DNA from: Rhizobacter sp964253025
GTDB taxonomy: Bacteria; Pseudomonadota; Gammaproteobacteria; Burkholderiales; Burkholderiaceae_C
Reading direction: 5' to 3'
DNA: 64,000 nt
NCBI RefSeq assembly: GCF_964253025.1
Contig: NZ_CAXUQC020000001.1
Span: forward strand, 2,356,001 to 2,420,000
Below are positions 17,345-25,373 of the stretch, one piece after another; the stretch's first letter is position 1, and every line of letters starts with the position of its first letter. Both the position numbers and the translations under genes were made by a program. Below the pieces are notes generated by a model that worked only from the letters and a program-made list of their open reading frames with translations, had not been told where the DNA came from and did not search any database.

Positions 17345-17680
17345 GAAGACCTCCAGAGGTGGCAAAGACAGATGAAGAGCAATCCAGTGCCTCAAGCATA
17401 GAGAAGATGCAGGGAAGACGGAAGACTTATGTCTTATATAAGACCATAAGCAACTATGAGCAAAAACAATGACTTAGAAGAATGTTTTCTGTATGCGAAA
17501 TGCGAACTCACCATCAGGCAAAAAATGACGCACCGCAACAGCCGCTGATTTCATGAAGTGAAATGGTTGTTTCTGCATGTGGAATCCGGTCAGGGCCCCG
17601 CTGACGGGCATTGAGCGCAGGCAAGCCTGCTTGGTTTCCTGCGCCTAGACTGGTACTCCCTGACTCCAGGAGAGAACCCG
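17345..17680. other. 336-nt divergent intergenic region, aceA / aminotransferase
   Basis: No gene seen. The aceA-proximal half is unusually AT-rich for this genome and holds the dyad at 17426-17450. Further on are ATTTCA-N5-TGAAAT at 17548-17564 and nested inverted repeats near the aminotransferase: GCAGGC-AA-GCCTGC at 17617-17630, plus GCGCAGG (17615-17621) with CCTGCGC (17638-17644). The region presumably carries both divergent promoters. Confidence 0.6.
17426..17450. promoter_or_regulatory. Palindromic operator candidate upstream of aceA
   Basis: The core GTCTTATATAAGAC (17431-17444) is a perfect 14-bp palindrome. Flanking CTTAT (17426-17430) and its partner ATAAG (17446-17450) extend the dyad to 25 nt with a single unpaired C at 17445. 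It begins 82 nt upstream of the aceA start, in an AT-rich island. The binding protein is unknown; GntR- or LysR-type regulators of central carbon metabolism are possible. Confidence 0.6.
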
Positions 17681-19003
17681 ATGACGACGAACCCCCTCAC
17701 CCAGGCGGCCCTCGATGCGTACTGGATGCCCTTCACCGCCAACCGGCAGTTCAAGCAGGCGCCGCGGCTGATCGACCGCGCCGAAGGCATGCGCTTCTGG
17801 ACGCCCGAAGGGCGCGAGGTGCTCGACGGCATTGCCGGACTCTGGTGCGTGAACGCGGGCCACGCGCGGCCACGCATCGTGAAGGCCATCCAGGAGCAGG
17901 CGGCCGAACTCGACTTTGCGCCCCCGTTCAACATGGCCCACCCCAAGGCGTTCGAACTGGCCGAGCGCCTGGTGGGCATTGCACCCCCCGGCCTGGACAA
18001 GGTGTTCTATACCAACTCCGGCTCTGAATCGGTGGAGACGGCGCTCAAGATCGCCATCGCCTACCACCGGGCCCGCGGCGAGGGCCAGCGAACCCGCCTC
18101 ATCGGCCGTGAGCGCGGCTACCACGGCGTCAACTTCGGCGGCATCTCCGTGGGCGGCATCGTCGCCAACCGCAAAATGTTCGGCACGCTGCTCGCCGGCG
18201 TCGACCACCTGCGCCACACGCACGATCCGCGCAACCTCTTCTCCATGGGACAGCCCGAACACGGGGCAGAACTGGCGGACGACCTCGAGCGGCTGGTCGC
18301 CCTGCACGACGCCTCGACCATCGCGGCCGTCATCGTGGAACCCGTCGCCGGCTCGACCGGCGTGCTGCTGCCGCCGAAGGGGTACCTCGAGCGCTTGCGC
18401 GCCATCTGCGACCGGCACGGCATCCTCCTCATCTTCGACGAAGTCATCACCGGATTCGGTCGCCTGGGCGCCCCCTTCGCGGCGACCCGCTTCGGCGTCA
18501 CGCCCGACCTGATGACCCTTGCCAAGGGACTCACCAACGGCTGCGTGCCGATGGGCGCGGTGCTGGCTCGCCAGGAGGTGTACGACACCTTCATGAGCGG
18601 CCCGGAGCACATGATCGAGTTCTTCCACGGCTATACCTACTCCGGGCACCCGCTGGCGTGCGCCGCGGCGATCGCCACGCTGGACACCTACGCCGAGGAG
18701 GGCCTGCTCACGCGTGGCTCGGCGCTGTCGGAACCCTTCGGCGCCGCGGCGCACGCGATGCGCGAACTGCCCAATGTGGTGGACGTGCGCACGCTCGGCC
18801 TCGTGGCCGGCATCGAGTTGCGACCGATTCCCGGGCAACCGGGTCAGCGCGCCTTCCAGGTCTTCCTGAAGTGCTGGGAGGACGGCGTACTGGTGCGCAC
18901 CACGGGCGACACCGTGGCGCTGTCGCCGCCGCTGATCATCGAGCCGGAGCACATCGAGAGGATCTTCAAGACCCTGAGCCAGGCAATCAGATCGACAGCG
19001 TGA
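17681..19003 (+). CDS. Class III aminotransferase (beta-alanine/omega-amino acid:pyruvate type)
   Basis: PLP-dependent omega-aminotransferase, 440 aa. GLWCVNAGH, the PLP-phosphate segment TNSGSESVETALK, the PLP-ring Asp253 (IFDEVITGFGR) and Schiff-base Lys282 (TLAKGLTNGC) are all present. The overall pattern, including MPFTANRQFK, resembles omega-amino acid:pyruvate aminotransferases. A ribosome binding site AGGAGAG precedes the ATG. It opens the amine-catabolism cluster and could deaminate beta-alanine or another omega-amino acid produced there. 96 nt separate it from puuD, with a sigma-54-like promoter between. Confidence 0.92.
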   Translation: MTTNPLTQAALDAYWMPFTANRQFKQAPRLIDRAEGMRFWTPEGREVLDGIAGLWCVNAGHARPRIVKAIQEQAAELDFAPPFNMAHPKAFELAERLVGIAPPGLDKVFYTNSGSESVETALKIAIAYHRARGEGQRTRLIGRERGYHGVNFGGISVGGIVANRKMFGTLLAGVDHLRHTHDPRNLFSMGQPEHGAELADDLERLVALHDASTIAAVIVEPVAGSTGVLLPPKGYLERLRAICDRHGILLIFDEVITGFGRLGAPFAATRFGVTPDLMTLAKGLTNGCVPMGAVLARQEVYDTFMSGPEHMIEFFHGYTYSGHPLACAAAIATLDTYAEEGLLTRGSALSEPFGAAAHAMRELPNVVDVRTLGLVAGIELRPIPGQPGQRAFQVFLKCWEDGVLVRTTGDTVALSPPLIIEPEHIERIFKTLSQAIRSTA

Positions 19004-19023
19004 TTTGACTTATGCAATGAGGT

Positions 19024-19039
19024 CGGCACACTGGTTGCA
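19024..19039 (+). promoter_or_regulatory. Candidate sigma-54 promoter upstream of puuD
   Basis: CGGCAC-N5-TTGCA matches the sigma-54 pattern TGGCAC-N5-TTGC at every position but the first, with the required GG-to-GC spacing. It lies about 60 nt upstream of the puuD ATG. ATGCAA (19012-19017) and TTGCAT (19035-19040) also form an inverted repeat across it. A sigma-54 activator gene is not seen in the window. Confidence 0.5.
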
Positions 19040-19050
19040 TGACTCGGTGA

Positions 19051-19100
19051 ACAGCAAGCCCAACGTGGCACCGCCAATAACGGCGTCACAGCAAGCCCAA
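19051..19100 (+). repeat. 13-bp direct repeat ACAGCAAGCCCAA
   Basis: Two exact copies at 19051-19063 and 19088-19100, the second running into the puuD start codon. They lie in the expected 5' leader downstream of the sigma-54-like element. Function is unknown. Confidence 0.6.
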
Positions 19101-19900
19101 TGAAAGCCCCCCTTCCCCACTCCCTGGCCCTCACGGGCCGACGCAAGCCCCTCGTGCTGATCCCGGCGTGCAGCCGGATGCTGGGCTACCACCCCTTCTT
19201 CGTTGCCGGGCAGAAGTATGTCGATGCCGCCCGGCTCGCCGGCGCGATTGCGCTGGTCGTGCCCTCCGTGGGCGTGGAGGAAATCGATTCCCTGCTCGAC
19301 ATGGCCGACGGCGTCCTGCTGACCGGTTCGCCCTCGAACGTTCACCCCAGCCACTTCGGTGAAACGGTGCACGACGAGAGCCTGCCGCTCGACCCGGTCC
19401 GGGACGGCTGGACCCTTCCGCTGATTCCCCGTGCCCTCGCCCGGGGCATTCCCTTGTTCGCCATCTGCCGCGGCTTCCAGGAGGCCAACGTCGCATTGGG
19501 CGGGAGCCTCTACCAGGCCGTACAGGAGGTCCCCGGCCAGCACGACCACCGCGGCCAGGTGGACGGGCCTGCAGAGATCCAGTACGACTTCGCCCACGAG
19601 GTCGAAGTGATCCCCGGCGGCCGCCTCGAATCCATCGTCCAGGTGGGTGGGTTCCGCGTGAATTCGGTCCACGGGCAGGGCGTCAACCGCCTTGCACCCG
19701 GGCTTCGCGTCGAGGCGCGCGCACCTGACGGACTGATCGAGGCGTTTTCGCTGCCTGGCGACACCTTCAACCTGTGCGTGCAATGGCACCCCGAATGGCA
19801 GGCCGCGCAGAACCCCATCTCCCGCAAGCTTTTCGAGGCCTTCGGCGACGCCTGTCGCGCCTATCACGACCGTCGCCACCAGCCCGTCCCCGACCGCTAG
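19100..19900 (+). CDS. puuD: Gamma-glutamyl-gamma-aminobutyrate hydrolase (class I glutamine amidotransferase-like)
   Basis: Predicted to hydrolyse gamma-glutamyl-GABA to glutamate and GABA, the last gamma-glutamyl step of the Puu putrescine route. The 266-aa protein has the class I GATase triad: Cys123 in AICRGFQE, and His230/Glu232 in QWHPEW. The segment TGSPSNVHPSHFG is typical of PuuD. It lies next to a PuuA homologue, which supports the call. The ATG is the only sensible start, although its ribosome binding site is weak. Confidence 0.88.
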   Translation: MKAPLPHSLALTGRRKPLVLIPACSRMLGYHPFFVAGQKYVDAARLAGAIALVVPSVGVEEIDSLLDMADGVLLTGSPSNVHPSHFGETVHDESLPLDPVRDGWTLPLIPRALARGIPLFAICRGFQEANVALGGSLYQAVQEVPGQHDHRGQVDGPAEIQYDFAHEVEVIPGGRLESIVQVGGFRVNSVHGQGVNRLAPGLRVEARAPDGLIEAFSLPGDTFNLCVQWHPEWQAAQNPISRKLFEAFGDACRAYHDRRHQPVPDR

Positions 19901-19903
19901 CGT

Positions 19904-19963
19904 CACCTGTCTCGGCCGAATGCAACCGGGGACGGCTCCCCGGTCCACGAACGACAACAGGTG
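19904..19963 (+). promoter_or_regulatory. Nested stem-loop covering the puuA ribosome binding site
   Basis: CACCTGT (19904-19910) pairs perfectly with ACAGGTG (19957-19963), which contains the only Shine-Dalgarno-like sequence before the puuA ATG at 19968. Inside lies a second perfect 8-bp hairpin, ACCGGGGA/TCCCCGGT (19925-19944), with loop CGGC. No T-run follows, so it is not a terminator. It could gate puuA translation or stabilise the message. Confidence 0.45.
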
Positions 19964-19967
19964 AACC

Positions 19968-21338
19968 ATGGTGGCCCACGACAACAGCTTCTCCTTCAGC
20001 GACCTCGAGCAGTGGCTCAATGATCGCCACGTGACCGAGATCGAGTGCCTCGTGCCCGACCTCACGGGCGTCGCCCGGGGCAAGATTCTTCCACGCGAGA
20101 AATTCACCGAGGACCGCGGCATGCGGCTTCCCGAGGCCATCGTGGCGATCGGCGTCACCGGGGAATTTCCTTCCGCCGGCCCGTACTACGACGTGATCCA
20201 CGCCACCGACCGGGACATGCACCTGCGCCCCGACCCGAGCACGGTTCGCATCGTGCCGTGGGCCACCGACCCGACGGCGCAGGTGATTCACGATTGCTTC
20301 GACCGACACGGCACGCTCATTCCCTATGCGCCGCGCTCCGTGCTGCGTCACGTGTGCGAGCTCTTCGACGCCGAGGGGTGGTCGCCGGTGGTCGCACCCG
20401 AACTGGAGTTCTACCTCATCGAGCGCAGCACCGATCCGAACCAGCCGCTGCGTCCCCCACGCGGCCGGAGCGGCCGGGCCGAGACCTCGCGGCAGGCCTA
20501 TTCGATCGACGCGGTCAACGAGTTCGACCCACTGTTCGAGGACATCTACGACTACTGCCAGAAGATGGAGCTCAACGTCGACACGCTGATCCACGAGGTG
20601 GGCGCGGGCCAGATGGAGATCAACTTCTTCCACGACCACCCGCTCGGCCTCGCGGACGAGGTCTTCTTCTTCAAGCGGACCATCCGCGAGGCGGCGCTTC
20701 GGCACGAGATGTACGCCACGTTCATGGCCAAGCCCATGGCCCACGAGCCGGGCAGTGCCATGCATGTGCATCAGAGCGTGATCGACACCAGGACGGGGCG
20801 CAACCTCTTCAGCAACGCCGACGGATCACCTTCTCAGGAGTTCTACTGGTACATCGGTGGCCTCCAGAAATACACGCCTGCGGCCATGGCGCTCTTTGCG
20901 CCCTATGTGAACTCCTACCGGCGGCTGGCGCGCTCCACCGCCGCCCCCATCAACATCCAGTGGGGCACGGACAACCGGACCGTCGGCATCCGCTCCCCAG
21001 TGGCCACGCCGGCGGCGCGCCGCATCGAGAACCGCGTCATCGGTGCCGATGCCAACCCGTACGTCGCCCTGGCCGCCACGCTCGCCTGCGGTTATCTCGG
21101 CATCAAGAACCGGATCGAGCCCTCGGCTGAATGCCGCGGCGACGCCTATCTCTCCGAATACCAGCTGCCCCGCTCGCTGAGTGAAGCGCTGGGGTGGCTC
21201 GCGGACGAGACCGACCTGCACGAGGTGCTCGGCCGGGACTTCATCACGGTGTACTCGGAGGTCAAGGAGATCGAGCACAACGAGTTCATGCAGGTCATCT
21301 CGCCCTGGGAGCGGGAACACCTGCTGCTGCATGTCTGA
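19968..21338 (+). CDS. puuA: Glutamine synthetase family protein, gamma-glutamylputrescine synthetase-like
   Basis: A 456-aa glutamine synthetase fold enzyme expected to glutamylate putrescine or a related amine with ATP. It has the short N-terminal beta-grasp (VPDLTGVARGKILPREKF), APELEFYL metal ligands, EVGAGQMEINF, the ATP segment FMAKPMAHEPGSAMHVHQS, and the late NRT/IRSP and ENRVIGADANPY segments. The adenylylation-site Tyr region of GlnA is not recognisable, in line with the GlnA-like amine ligases. Neighbours PuuD, PuuC and an aminotransferase support a role in amine catabolism. Exact substrate (putrescine, spermidine, ethanolamine) is not determinable here. Confidence 0.88.
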   Translation: MVAHDNSFSFSDLEQWLNDRHVTEIECLVPDLTGVARGKILPREKFTEDRGMRLPEAIVAIGVTGEFPSAGPYYDVIHATDRDMHLRPDPSTVRIVPWATDPTAQVIHDCFDRHGTLIPYAPRSVLRHVCELFDAEGWSPVVAPELEFYLIERSTDPNQPLRPPRGRSGRAETSRQAYSIDAVNEFDPLFEDIYDYCQKMELNVDTLIHEVGAGQMEINFFHDHPLGLADEVFFFKRTIREAALRHEMYATFMAKPMAHEPGSAMHVHQSVIDTRTGRNLFSNADGSPSQEFYWYIGGLQKYTPAAMALFAPYVNSYRRLARSTAAPINIQWGTDNRTVGIRSPVATPAARRIENRVIGADANPYVALAATLACGYLGIKNRIEPSAECRGDAYLSEYQLPRSLSEALGWLADETDLHEVLGRDFITVYSEVKEIEHNEFMQVISPWEREHLLLHV

Positions 21339-21351
21339 CCGGAGCAACCCC

Positions 21352-22725
21352 ATGACGAGAACCACCCGGCAATGGCAGGCAGCGGACGCTGCTCACCACC
21401 TGCACCCCTTCACCGACTTCAAGTCGCTGGCCGAGCGCGGCTCCCGCATCATCGTGCGCGGCGACAACATCTACCTGTGGGACAGCGAAGGCCATCGCAT
21501 CCTCGACGGCATGTCCGGACTGTGGTGTGTCAACGTGGGCTACGGCCGCAAGGAACTCGTGCAGGCTGCGACGCACCAGCTGGAAACGCTGCCGTTCTAC
21601 AACTCCTTCTTCCAGACGACCACCCAACCGGCCATCGAACTGGCCGAACTGCTCGCGGAAGTCACGCCACCGCAGTTCAACCACGTGTTCTTCTCGGGCT
21701 CGGGATCCGAAGGCAACGACACGGTGGTGCGCCTGGTCCGCCGCTACTGGGACCTCATGGGGCAGCCCGAACGGCAGATCATCATCAGTCGACACAATGC
21801 GTATCACGGCTCCACCATGGCGGGCGCGTCACTGGGCGGCATGTGGGGCATGCACGAGCAGGGCGGCCTGCCCATTCCGGGCATCGCCCACATCGAGCAA
21901 CCGTTCTGGTTCGACCATGGCCAGGGCTACACGCGCGACGAGTTCGGCCTGATGGCCGCGCGTTGGCTCGAGGACAAGATCCAGGCGCTCGGTCCGGACA
22001 AGGTGGCCGCCTTCATCGGGGAGCCAGTGCAGGGCGCCGGCGGGGTCATCGTTCCCCCCGCCACCTACTGGCCCGAGGTGCAGCGCATCTGCGACCGGCA
22101 CGGCATCCTGCTCGTCTCCGACGAGGTGATCTGCGGCTTCGGGAGAACGGGCAACTGGTTCGGTTGCGAAACCTTCGGTTTCCGCCCGGACCTGATGACG
22201 TTTGCCAAGGGCGTGACCTCGGGCTACATCCCGCTCGGCGGCGTCATGGTCGGCGAGCGCATCGCGCGCGTCATGATCGACCAGGGCGGCGAGTTCCAGC
22301 ACGGCTACACCTACTCGGGCCACCCGGTGGGCTGCGCCGTCGGCATCGCCAACATCCGCCTGCTGCAGCGCGAGGGCATCGTCGAACGCGTGCGCGACGA
22401 GCTCGGCCCTCACCTCGCCTGGCACTTCGGCGAACTGGCCGACCATCCGCTGGTGGGCGAGGTGCAGACCTGCGGAATGATGGGCGCTCTCCACCTGGTT
22501 CGCGACAAGGCCACCGATGAACGCTTTCCCTCGCGGCACGAGGTGGGCATGGTGTGCCGGGCGCATTGCTTCGCCAACGGTCTGGTCATGCGCGCCGTGG
22601 GCGACCGGATGATCGTCGCGCCCCCCTTGGTGATGACCATCGATCAACTCGACGAGATGGGCGCGCTGATCCGCCGGTGTCTCGATCTCACGCTCGGCGA
22701 TCTGCAGGGCCGCGGCTGGCTTTGA
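21352..22725 (+). CDS. Class III aminotransferase, putrescine-pyruvate (SpuC-like)
   Basis: PLP-dependent aminotransferase, 457 aa. GMSGLWCVNVGYGR, FFSGSGSEGNDT, Asp257 (VSDEVICGFGRTG) and Lys286 (MTFAKGVTSGY) mark the PLP site. HPFTDFKSL and the overall pattern match SpuC-type polyamine:pyruvate aminotransferases. In this cluster it could remove the amine of putrescine or gamma-glutamylputrescine, doing the job of the PuuB oxidase, which is absent. Start chosen 13 nt after the puuA stop, with GGAG 8 nt upstream; an in-frame ATG at 21331 overlapping puuA is possible. Confidence 0.92.
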   Translation: MTRTTRQWQAADAAHHLHPFTDFKSLAERGSRIIVRGDNIYLWDSEGHRILDGMSGLWCVNVGYGRKELVQAATHQLETLPFYNSFFQTTTQPAIELAELLAEVTPPQFNHVFFSGSGSEGNDTVVRLVRRYWDLMGQPERQIIISRHNAYHGSTMAGASLGGMWGMHEQGGLPIPGIAHIEQPFWFDHGQGYTRDEFGLMAARWLEDKIQALGPDKVAAFIGEPVQGAGGVIVPPATYWPEVQRICDRHGILLVSDEVICGFGRTGNWFGCETFGFRPDLMTFAKGVTSGYIPLGGVMVGERIARVMIDQGGEFQHGYTYSGHPVGCAVGIANIRLLQREGIVERVRDELGPHLAWHFGELADHPLVGEVQTCGMMGALHLVRDKATDERFPSRHEVGMVCRAHCFANGLVMRAVGDRMIVAPPLVMTIDQLDEMGALIRRCLDLTLGDLQGRGWL

Positions 22726-22738
22726 GGAGGACCTTGCC

Positions 22739-24259
22739 ATGAACGACATCGCCATCGACTGGCACGCACGCGCAGCGCTCCAGGGCCACGACGGTCGCGC
22801 CTTCATCGGTGGGCGCCGGGTCGCAGCACGCGACGGCGGCACCTTCGATTGCACGTCACCGCTCAATGGGCGGGTGCTCACGCAAGTGGCCCGCTGTCAG
22901 GCCGCGGACGTCGACCTTGCCGTGCAGGCCGCGCGGGCCGCCTTCGAGGACGGCCGATGGGCGCGCCAGTCGCCCGCGGCCCGCAAGCGCGTGCTGCAGC
23001 GCTTTGCAGAAGGCATCCTGGGCGCGGGTGACGAACTGGCGCTCACGGAAACCCTCGACATGGGCAAACCCATTCGCCACAGCCTCGGCGTCGACGTACC
23101 GGCCACCGCCCGGTGCATCGCCTGGTATGCGGAAGCGGTGGACAAGGTCTATGGGGAAATTGCGCCGACCGGTCCGGACGCGGTGGCCTTGATCACGCGC
23201 GAGCCCGTGGGCGTCGTGGCCGCCATCGTTCCGTGGAACTACCCGATGATCATGTCGGCCTGGAAGCTGGGGCCGGCCTTGGCGGCGGGGAACAGCGTCG
23301 TCCTCAAGCCGAGCGAGAAGTCTCCGCTGAGCGCGCTGCGCCTGGCCGAACTCGCGATGGAAGCCGGCCTGCCGGAGGGCGTGTTCAACGTGGTCCCGGG
23401 TCACGGCACTGAAGCGGGTGAGGCGCTCGCGCTGCACATGGACGTGGACGCACTCGGCTTCACGGGCTCCACTCGCGTGGGCCGCAGGATGCTCGAATAC
23501 GCCGGACGCAGCAACCTCAAGCGCGTCTTCAACGAACTGGGCGGCAAGTCCGCCTTCGTCGTCTTCCCCGACTCCGACGACCTGCCACGGGCGGCCCGTA
23601 CCGTGGCCGCCTCCGTGTTCTTTAATCAGGGCGAGTCCTGCAATGCCCCGACGCGCGTGCTCGTCCACGAAAGCGTCGCTGCCGAATTCACTGCCGAGGT
23701 CGTGCGCCAGGCGCCTTCTTTCCAACCGGGCGATCCGTTGGACACGGCGACGGAGATGGGCGCCATCGTCGACCGTTCACAACTGGAGACGGTGCTGAGC
23801 TATGTGCAGGCTGGCGAGGACGAGGGCGCACGACTGCTGGCGGGCGGCCATGCCGCAAGGGTGGACAGTGGTGGCTGCTTCGTGGAGCCGACCGTGTTCG
23901 ACGGGGTCGAGAACCACATGCGCATCGCGCGGGAAGAGATCTTCGGGCCCGTGCTCGGCGTCATTCGGTTCAACACCGAGCGTGACGCCATCGCGATCGC
24001 CAACGACAGCCCCTACGGGTTGCAGGCCAGTGTGTGGACGAGCCACATCGACCGCGCGCACCGTGTGGCTCGCGCCCTGCGTGCCGGCACCGTTCATGTG
24101 AACCAGTACGACGAGGACGACATCACGGTGCCCTTCGGCGGCGTGAAGCAGAGCGGCAACGGCCGTGACAAGTCACTTCACGCGTTCGACAAGTACACCG
24201 ACCTCAAGACGACGTGGTTCCGGATTGAAGGGGATGCCGCGGGAAACCCGACCGGCTAG
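22739..24259 (+). CDS. puuC: Aldehyde dehydrogenase, PuuC-like
   Basis: NAD(P)-dependent aldehyde dehydrogenase (506 aa) expected to oxidise the (gamma-glutamyl-)aminobutyraldehyde made by the preceding transaminase. The catalytic Cys301 (FFNQGESCNAPTR) and general base Glu266 (FNELGGKSAF) are present, as are the IVPWNYP and GFTGSTRVG nucleotide-binding segments. A strong ribosome binding site (GGAGGA) lies before the ATG. Its stop overlaps the convergent dusA stop at CTAG. Confidence 0.92.
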   Translation: MNDIAIDWHARAALQGHDGRAFIGGRRVAARDGGTFDCTSPLNGRVLTQVARCQAADVDLAVQAARAAFEDGRWARQSPAARKRVLQRFAEGILGAGDELALTETLDMGKPIRHSLGVDVPATARCIAWYAEAVDKVYGEIAPTGPDAVALITREPVGVVAAIVPWNYPMIMSAWKLGPALAAGNSVVLKPSEKSPLSALRLAELAMEAGLPEGVFNVVPGHGTEAGEALALHMDVDALGFTGSTRVGRRMLEYAGRSNLKRVFNELGGKSAFVVFPDSDDLPRAARTVAASVFFNQGESCNAPTRVLVHESVAAEFTAEVVRQAPSFQPGDPLDTATEMGAIVDRSQLETVLSYVQAGEDEGARLLAGGHAARVDSGGCFVEPTVFDGVENHMRIAREEIFGPVLGVIRFNTERDAIAIANDSPYGLQASVWTSHIDRAHRVARALRAGTVHVNQYDEDDITVPFGGVKQSGNGRDKSLHAFDKYTDLKTTWFRIEGDAAGNPTG

Positions 24260-25254
24260 ACCGTCAAGGGCCCGCGCGACATGGCCGCGATGCCCCGCGG
24301 CCCTGCCGCGCGGTGCACCGGATCGGACCACAGTTGGCGCCTGCGGCGCGCCCCGGGCAGGCCGTTCCAGAGACCGAGCATGTGGCGGGACACGTGTTGC
24401 CACGGCTCTCCGGTGGCGGCCACCCGCTCCATGTACTCGAGCATGGCGTCCTCGACCACCTCGCGGGTGAGTTCGCTCTCGGCATCGCCAAAGAAGCGGG
24501 CATCCCACGCCTGCATCAACCATGGGTTGTGATACGCCTCGCGGCCCACCATCACGCCGTCCACCTGCTCCAGGTGCGCCGCGATCTGTTCGTTCGTGGT
24601 CACCCCGCCGTTGATGACGATCGTGAGTAGGGGGAAATCGTGTTTGAGGCGGTAGGCGAACTCGTAGCGCAGCGGCGGGACCTCGCGGTTCTCCTTGGGG
24701 CTGAGCCCCTTGAGCCAGGCGTTGCGGGCGTGCACGATGAAGGTGTTGCAGCCGGCCTCCGCGACGGTGCCGACGAAGTCGCGCACGAAGGCGTAGTCCT
24801 CCGTGCGGTCGATGCCGATCCGGTGCTTCACCGTCACCGGGATCGACACCGCGTCACGCATCGCCTTGACGCCATCGGCCACCAGGGTCGGCTCGGCCAT
24901 CAGGCAGGCGCCGAAGGCACCGCGCTGCACGCGTTCGCTGGGACAACCGCAGTTCAGGTTGACTTCGTCATAGCCCCATCGCTCGGCCAGCCGTGCGCAG
25001 TGCGCCAGATCCGCTGGCTCGCTGCCGCCGAGCTGCAAGGCCACCGGATGCTCTTCCGCATCGAAGTCGAGGTGGCGCGCCTGGTTGCCGTGAATGAGCG
25101 CGCCCGTCGTCACCATCTCGGTGTAGAGGAGTGCGTGGCGCGTCAGCTGCCGGTGGAAATAGCGGCAATGCCGATCGGTCCAGTCGAGCATCGGGGCGAC
25201 ACTGAGGCGATGCATCGAAGGGCTGGCGGGCGCGCGGGAGGAAGAGTCGTGCAT
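24256..25254 (-). CDS. dusA: tRNA dihydrouridine synthase DusA
   Basis: FMN enzyme reducing U20/U20a in tRNA D-loops, 332 aa. The N-terminal SVAPMLDWTDRHCRYFHR, the catalytic Cys104 in NLNCGCPSERVQ, and the DusA-type C-terminal helical segment SRHMLGLWNGLPGARRRRQ are present. The first ATG (MHDSSSRAPA) was used; a start 13 codons later (MHRLSVAP) is closer to many family members. The gene ends convergently against puuC with stops sharing the CTAG tetranucleotide. Confidence 0.95.
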   Translation of the reverse strand: MHDSSSRAPASPSMHRLSVAPMLDWTDRHCRYFHRQLTRHALLYTEMVTTGALIHGNQARHLDFDAEEHPVALQLGGSEPADLAHCARLAERWGYDEVNLNCGCPSERVQRGAFGACLMAEPTLVADGVKAMRDAVSIPVTVKHRIGIDRTEDYAFVRDFVGTVAEAGCNTFIVHARNAWLKGLSPKENREVPPLRYEFAYRLKHDFPLLTIVINGGVTTNEQIAAHLEQVDGVMVGREAYHNPWLMQAWDARFFGDAESELTREVVEDAMLEYMERVAATGEPWQHVSRHMLGLWNGLPGARRRRQLWSDPVHRAAGPRGIAAMSRGPLTV

Positions 25255-25302
25255 GGGTTTCCGTCGTCGAACCCGCCATTTTCGCAGGTCTCCCCGGCCC
25301 TT

Positions 25303-25326
25303 GGCCGTTCGGTGCACCGAACGGCC
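25303..25326. promoter_or_regulatory. 24-bp perfect palindrome between SMP-30 gene and dusA
   Basis: Two 12-nt arms, GGCCGTTCGGTG and its exact complement, abut with no loop at 25314/25315. It lies 49 nt upstream of the dusA start and 48 nt past the SMP-30 gene stop. There is no T-run on either strand, so a terminator is unlikely. A regulator site is the better reading. Confidence 0.5.
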
Positions 25327-25373
25327 GGCCATAGCGTGCATCCTTCCCGAGCGAGCGCACGGAGACCGGCCGC

